A stretch of DNA of 8,970 nucleotides from Oscillospiraceae bacterium (lineage in GTDB: Bacteria; Bacillota; Clostridia; Oscillospirales; Ruminococcaceae), in assembly GCA_029240015.1 (NCBI GenBank), contig JARBTU010000055.1:1-8970 (forward strand), written 5' to 3'. The position numbers and the translations under genes were made by a program. Shown here in pieces: positions 5,099 through 8,970 of this stretch. The number at the start of each line of letters is the position of its first letter. Positions within the stretch are counted from its first letter, which is position 1. Under the pieces are notes generated by a model. The model had not been told where the DNA came from. It saw only the letters and a program-made list of their open reading frames with translations, and searched no databases.

Positions 5099-6358
5099 TT
5101 GCAAAAACATAAGGATATCAACGTTGGAATCGGGTTTGCAACGGGACGCAAAAACTTTCAGACAATCTTGAAGACCAACGTCTATAACTGGCGGGAAAGT
5201 GGGCTGACGAAAGAAAAAAGTGTCCGTTTAAATCTCTTGGCGGCGTATGATTTAAAATATTCGAACACGAAATCTACTGACTATACCAATGTCAACAAGA
5301 AGTTGCTGGACTTGATTGACGATACCTACTTCATCGGAAACACTGTTATTCAACAAGAAATTGACTATTTGACAGAACAAAAGGTTATTACCGAAGCCGA
5401 GGCACGCTTGCTTTTTGTCGGCGGATACGCGGCAAAACGCAACATCCTGCTTTACACTGCGATAAAAAACAATATGGATTATCTTATATTTATGGATGAT
5501 GACGAATATCCGCTGGCTGTTACCAATACGCGCTCCTCTGCGATATGGGGAGGTCAGCATATCCTCGCAACCCATTTGAACCATATTGAACATGCAGATA
5601 TTACCAACGGGCACCACTGCGGATACATCTCTCCAATCCCGTATGTAGAATTTAACGACACTATGACAGAATATGATTTCCGTTTGCTGATTGAAGCAAT
5701 AAGCAACGATATTATTAATTGGGATACGGTGCTTTCGGTTATGAACAACGGCGGGGTCACCTATGCCGACACAAAAATTTTGGTAAGTGATGATGCGGAA
5801 GAAGTGCAGGAAGTAAACCATGCAAAGTTTATATCCGGTGCAAATTTGTGTATCAATTTAACGAGCCCCGATAGAGTAAGTCCTTTTTATAATCCACCTG
5901 GTGCACGAGGCGAAGATACCTTTTTAAGCACCTGCCTGAGTGAACGAAAAGTACTTCGTGTGCCATGCTACGCTTTCCATGACGGCTTTTCCACCTATCG
6001 TCATTTGATGGACGGTGTTCTTCCCATTAAACTGAAATATATTGAAGCGGATTCAGAGGCAGTTGTTACCCGCTTTTACCTCGCCTGTATCGGGTGGATT
6101 CGGTATAAGCCTCTTTTGTTGTATATTACCCAGCAAGAACACTATGAAGAGAAAATCGAAAAGATGCGCGAACAGCTTGCTGCTACGCTTCCCAAAGTAT
6201 GTGCATATTTTGGCCGTAAGGATTTCATGAATATTTCAAAAGAACTGGAACTGTATAACAAAAATGTAAGAAAACATTATCAGCAATTTATTCAAACTCA
6301 GCAAATCTGGACAAAAGTTTGTGAATTTCTTGCTCGTAGAAATTCGGAGCAAGAATGA
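5099..6358 (+). CDS. GT-A-fold glycosyltransferase-like protein of unknown acceptor
   Basis: 419 residues. The start is TTG, chosen because AAAGGAG (5084-5090) lies 8 nt upstream and no in-frame ATG occurs until residue 126. YLIFMDDDEYP (128-138) looks like the metal- and sugar-nucleotide-binding DxD segment of GT2-type enzymes. GANL (247-250), GEDTF (271-275) and HDGFSTYRH (294-302) fit the later acceptor/base ED and metal-binding H positions of that fold. The N-terminus (VGIGFATGRKNF, then LLAAYDLKY) is distinctive and has no motif I can name. Residues 320-419 are helical and charged. There is no signal peptide or transmembrane helix, so it is probably cytoplasmic. Sugar donor and acceptor are unknown. 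The CPBP gene follows after 37 nt, likely in the same transcript. The glycosyltransferase call is a motif-based inference; the fold is likely, the activity less sure. Confidence 0.75.
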   Translation: MQKHKDINVGIGFATGRKNFQTILKTNVYNWRESGLTKEKSVRLNLLAAYDLKYSNTKSTDYTNVNKKLLDLIDDTYFIGNTVIQQEIDYLTEQKVITEAEARLLFVGGYAAKRNILLYTAIKNNMDYLIFMDDDEYPLAVTNTRSSAIWGGQHILATHLNHIEHADITNGHHCGYISPIPYVEFNDTMTEYDFRLLIEAISNDIINWDTVLSVMNNGGVTYADTKILVSDDAEEVQEVNHAKFISGANLCINLTSPDRVSPFYNPPGARGEDTFLSTCLSERKVLRVPCYAFHDGFSTYRHLMDGVLPIKLKYIEADSEAVVTRFYLACIGWIRYKPLLLYITQQEHYEEKIEKMREQLAATLPKVCAYFGRKDFMNISKELELYNKNVRKHYQQFIQTQQIWTKVCEFLARRNSEQE

Positions 6359-6395
6359 ACGATAATGTATTCGTTTGGAGTTAAGGAGAATTATC

Positions 6396-7184
6396 TTGAA
6401 ACAAAAAAAGAAGCCATCTTTTCTTAAAAGATATACAATAACTGCTTATTTCATCATTACTTTTTTCGTTACACTTGTTCTGGGGATGGCTTATCAGTTT
6501 ACAAGCAATGCATTTATTTCACCGCAGTATGCGCCTACGATCGGGCTCATTCTCGTTTGTGTAATGACAAAGGACTGGTCCGCATGGAGAAATATGAATT
6601 GGGGCCTATCTAAAAAGCCCGAAATTCTATTTTGGATGTTCACGGCGCTTCTCTTGCCGGTGTTTATAATCTTAATTTCTTCACTGGTTATGTCTTCTGT
6701 GGGAACCCCATTTGTGCCTTGGCAAAATACAACGCCGGGATATGGTGTCATAATTATTACCGCCATACTTGGGTGTGTTTTTGAGGAAATCGGCTGGAGA
6801 GGGTATCTCCTTCCTAAGTTTGCAGAAAAGCATACGATGTTTCACAGCGCCATAGGTATAGGTCTGTTATGGGGAGTATGGCATTGTAAATTTTCGCATG
6901 GAATACCAGGCTTTATGCTGTTTGTAGTGCTAATCGTATGCTTTTCGATTTTGATGACGTGGATATATATGAAAACGAATGGGAGCTTATTGTGTATGGT
7001 ATTATTTCATTTTGGCGTCAACATAAGTTCTGCCATATTTATTCAAAATAGCGAGGGCACTTTGTTTTACGGTTTGGCAACTATTTTATGCGTATTAATT
7101 TGTACTCCGATAGTTGTTAAAAACAAGGCGATATTCTTTAGAAAAATCAGTTGTAATGAAGTACTTAATGGAAGTGCAAATTGA
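6396..7184 (+). CDS. CPBP (CAAX protease/bacteriocin-processing) family membrane metalloprotease
   Basis: 262 residues, mostly hydrophobic, with about 7-8 predicted membrane segments (for example 14-35, 47-57, 77-100, 116-130, 150-162, 172-190, 224-242). Family motifs are complete: EEIGWRGYL (130-138) with the catalytic EE and R135, WGVWH (159-163) giving H163, and FHFGVN (204-209) giving H205 and N209. Members of this Abi/CAAX family cleave substrates within the membrane; in bacteria they are linked to bacteriocin immunity or peptide processing, but most have no known substrate. The TTG at 6396 is chosen because AAGGAG (6383-6388) is 7 nt upstream; the in-frame TTG at 6375 lies before that site and has no support. 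It follows the glycosyltransferase-like gene by 37 nt and ends before a terminator. No bacteriocin precursor or transporter is nearby. Confidence 0.9.
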   Translation: MKQKKKPSFLKRYTITAYFIITFFVTLVLGMAYQFTSNAFISPQYAPTIGLILVCVMTKDWSAWRNMNWGLSKKPEILFWMFTALLLPVFIILISSLVMSSVGTPFVPWQNTTPGYGVIIITAILGCVFEEIGWRGYLLPKFAEKHTMFHSAIGIGLLWGVWHCKFSHGIPGFMLFVVLIVCFSILMTWIYMKTNGSLLCMVLFHFGVNISSAIFIQNSEGTLFYGLATILCVLICTPIVVKNKAIFFRKISCNEVLNGSAN

Positions 7185-7250
7185 AATTGTCGTTCTAACG
7201 ATCATATTTCAATAAGAAAACGTTCAACTATTCATACTTGATTTTGTCTT

Positions 7251-7282
7251 AAAGACGGCTTCAAATGAGGCTGTCTTTTCTT
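7251..7282 (+). terminator. Rho-independent terminator after the CPBP gene
   Basis: A 12-bp stem (7251-7262 with 7267-7278), including two G-T pairs, closes on an AAAT loop and is followed by a T-rich run. It separates the CPBP gene from the ABC-F gene. The rest of the 165-nt gap (7185-7349) holds only a short dyad, TCGTT/AACGA (7190-7201), and the ABC-F promoter. Confidence 0.75.
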
Positions 7283-7286
7283 ATGC

Positions 7287-7315
7287 TTGTAAAATCCTAC
7301 GAATTCATATAAAAT
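7287..7315 (+). promoter_or_regulatory. Sigma-A promoter for the ABC-F gene
   Basis: The -35 is TTGTAA (7287-7292) and the -10 is TAAAAT (7310-7315), with a 17-bp spacer. The start should be near 7322, giving a leader of only about 28 nt. That is too short for the attenuator leaders seen on some antibiotic-resistance ABC-F genes, unless transcripts enter from upstream. Confidence 0.6.
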
Positions 7316-7349
7316 AGAGAACATATCAACTTTATGCGGAGGCTAAACG

Positions 7350-8970
7350 ATGATTTTATCGTTGAACGATGTTTGCAAGAACTTTGGCGACAAGGTGATT
7401 TTAGATCATATTAACCTTTCTGTGGACGAGAAAGACCGAATCGGTCTGATTGGCGTGAACGGAGCAGGAAAAACCACACTGCTTAACATTATTTGTAAGA
7501 ACACTGACTGTGACAAAGGCGAAGTCGGAACCAAGAATGGTCTTTCGATTGGATATCTGCACCAAAACAGCGGTCTTGATAAAAACTCCACCATATGGGA
7601 AGAGATGCGGGTCGTCTTTGCTCCTCTTCTTGAGGTCGAAAATAAACTCCGCGAGCTGGAGAAAAGACTGTCTATCCAAGTGGTACACGGCGAACAGTAC
7701 CATCAACTGTCAAAAGAATATGCAAAACTGTCCGAATACTTTGAGCAAAACGAAGGATACCACATTGACGTAAAAATAAAAACCATTCTTAACGGAATGG
7801 GGTTTGGCGACAAGTCTTATTCTACCGTGATTTCCACGCTGAGCGGCGGAGAAAAAACAAGGCTTGCTTTGGCGAGACTGTTGCTGGAGCAACCGCAGCT
7901 GCTTATTTTGGATGAGCCTACTAACCACTTGGATTTCAAGACATTGCTGTGGCTGGAGGATTATCTTTGCGGGTACAAAGGCGCATTGCTGGTTGTCTCG
8001 CATGACCGATACTTTTTGGACAAAATGGTTTCCACCATATGGGAAGTCGACCGTACCAGACTTTGTGTTTATCGAGGAAACTATTCCAAATATAAGCTGT
8101 TAAAACAAGAACGAATCGAACGTCAGCAAAAAGAATATGAAATCCAGCAGCAGCAAATTGCATCGATGAAGGAATACGCTGAAAAAAATATTGCCAGAGT
8201 ATCCACTTCCAACAGTGCAAAAAGCCGCCTTCACCAACTTGCCAACATGGAATTAATCGAAAAGCCCCTCTCCGAGCTCAAAGCCCCTGCTTTCCGCTTT
8301 GATTATGATAAAGAATCGGTTAAAGACGCCCTCTCCGTAAAAGATCTATCGCTTTCTGTGGGGGAAGGGGGAGCGCGAAAAATCCTTCTTCAGGACATCT
8401 CATTCGAGGTCAAAAGAGGGGATAAAGTCGCTATTATCGGCGCGAACGGAATCGGAAAATCCACCCTTTTAAAATCTATCTTGGGCTTTTTGCCTCAAAA
8501 GGGAGACATCGTTTGGGGCAAGCATGTCCAAACCAGTTATTATGAGCAGGAAAATCAAAACCTTGATTTTAAAAATACTGTTTTAGAAGAGCTTTGGAGC
8601 CGTTTCCCTAAAACGCCCGAACACAAAATCCGTGCGATGTTGGGCAGGATGCTGATTACCGATGACAATGCATATAAAAAAGTGTCCGTCATCAGCGGAG
8701 GAGAGCGCGCACGGCTGGGCTTTGCAATTATGCTGATGCAGCGTGCCAACACGCTTATTTTTGACGAACCTACCAACCATCTTGACCTTCCAAGCAAAGA
8801 AGCGTTGGAACAATCCTTGCGCGAATTTTCAGGTACATTGCTTTTCGTTTCACATGACCGATATTTTTTAAATACCATTCCGAACAAGATATTTGAGCTT
8901 GATCGCGATGGCTTAAAAGTCTATAACGGGAACTTTGATGATTATATGGAATCCAAAAAACAAGCGGCTG
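7350..8970 (+). CDS. ABC-F family ATPase (YdiF/Uup-like), 3'-truncated by the window edge
   Basis: 540 residues are visible and the frame is still open; the family usually reaches about 620-650 with a C-terminal extension. ABC-F proteins have two ATPase domains and no membrane part; they bind the ribosomal E site and help with stalled translation, and some give resistance to ribosome-targeting antibiotics. Domain 1: GVNGAGKT (35-42), LSGGE (164-168), LDEPTNHLD (187-195), SHDR (217-220), with the Arm subdomain about 90-140. The linker (about 240-320) is charged and helical and includes STSNSAKSRLHQL. Domain 2: GANGIGKS (364-371), ISGGE (448-452), FDEPTNHLD (471-479), SHDR (501-504). Both ATPase sites look intact. 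GGAGG (7338-7342) is 7 nt before the ATG. The linker resembles YdiF/Uup housekeeping types more than known resistance subfamilies, but a resistance role cannot be excluded from sequence alone. Confidence 0.95.
   Translation, partial: MILSLNDVCKNFGDKVILDHINLSVDEKDRIGLIGVNGAGKTTLLNIICKNTDCDKGEVGTKNGLSIGYLHQNSGLDKNSTIWEEMRVVFAPLLEVENKLRELEKRLSIQVVHGEQYHQLSKEYAKLSEYFEQNEGYHIDVKIKTILNGMGFGDKSYSTVISTLSGGEKTRLALARLLLEQPQLLILDEPTNHLDFKTLLWLEDYLCGYKGALLVVSHDRYFLDKMVSTIWEVDRTRLCVYRGNYSKYKLLKQERIERQQKEYEIQQQQIASMKEYAEKNIARVSTSNSAKSRLHQLANMELIEKPLSELKAPAFRFDYDKESVKDALSVKDLSLSVGEGGARKILLQDISFEVKRGDKVAIIGANGIGKSTLLKSILGFLPQKGDIVWGKHVQTSYYEQENQNLDFKNTVLEELWSRFPKTPEHKIRAMLGRMLITDDNAYKKVSVISGGERARLGFAIMLMQRANTLIFDEPTNHLDLPSKEALEQSLREFSGTLLFVSHDRYFLNTIPNKIFELDRDGLKVYNGNFDDYMESKKQAA

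Noticed and set aside
5252..5821. 189-codon minus-strand ORF within the glycosyltransferase-like gene
   Set aside because: No ribosome binding site or recognisable motif; the plus-strand frame carries the DxD-type and GED motifs and a strong Shine-Dalgarno.
4758..7349. Possible integrated element using the tRNA-Arg 3' end as attachment site
   Set aside because: I found no integrase gene and no repeat of the tRNA 3' end (such as GGTTCGAGTCCCTC) before or after the two accessory genes, so there is no support for integration.
7251..7349. Attenuator-type leader controlling the ABC-F gene
   Set aside because: The hairpin at 7251-7282 lies upstream of the best promoter (7287-7315), and the remaining leader is too short for a leader peptide with competing hairpins. 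It is better read as the terminator of the CPBP gene.

Overview
This window is bacterial, and most likely comes from a member of the Clostridia (Bacillota); I cannot name a genus. The evidence is strong AGGAGG-type ribosome binding sites, clear sigma-A promoters (several with an extended -10), a holB-ricT gene pair as in Bacillota, a clostridial-type 2[4Fe-4S] ferredoxin, a moderate-to-low G+C content, and TTG start codons that only make sense with strong Shine-Dalgarno sites.

Left block (1-2088, plus strand): the 3' part of holB (clamp-loader delta' subunit, cut by the window edge inside its P-loop), then ricT (PSP1-domain, cysteine-rich Fe-S protein), then a 56-residue ferredoxin with its own promoter and a dyad at the predicted start site. 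A bidirectional hairpin terminator closes this block and also ends the convergent operon from the right.

Minus-strand operon (3654 down to 2090): a dCMP/cytidine deaminase-family enzyme followed by an unrecognised two-transmembrane protein whose outer domain looks like two beta-propeller-type repeats. Its promoter is back to back with the promoter of the next gene.

Right block (3665-4889, plus strand): rsmA/ksgA (16S rRNA dimethyltransferase) and a tRNA-Arg(ACG) with its own near-consensus promoter, a long 5' leader and a strong terminator.

Accessory-looking block (4890-7282): a GT-A-type glycosyltransferase-like protein of unknown role and a CPBP (CAAX-type) membrane protease. Both start at TTG, they are probably co-transcribed, and the pair is bounded by terminators on both sides. 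This is the least explained functional unit here. The last gene (7350 to the window end) is an ABC-F ATPase of the YdiF/Uup type with its own promoter, cut at its C-terminus.

Most of the window is informational housekeeping: replication (HolB), nucleotide metabolism (dCMP deaminase), ribosome maturation (RsmA), decoding (tRNA-Arg) and ribosome-associated ATPase (ABC-F). I see no CRISPR array, insertion sequence, rRNA or phage gene. I do not see a convincing wholly new system; the best candidates for undescribed biology are the two-TM repeat protein and the glycosyltransferase/CPBP pair.
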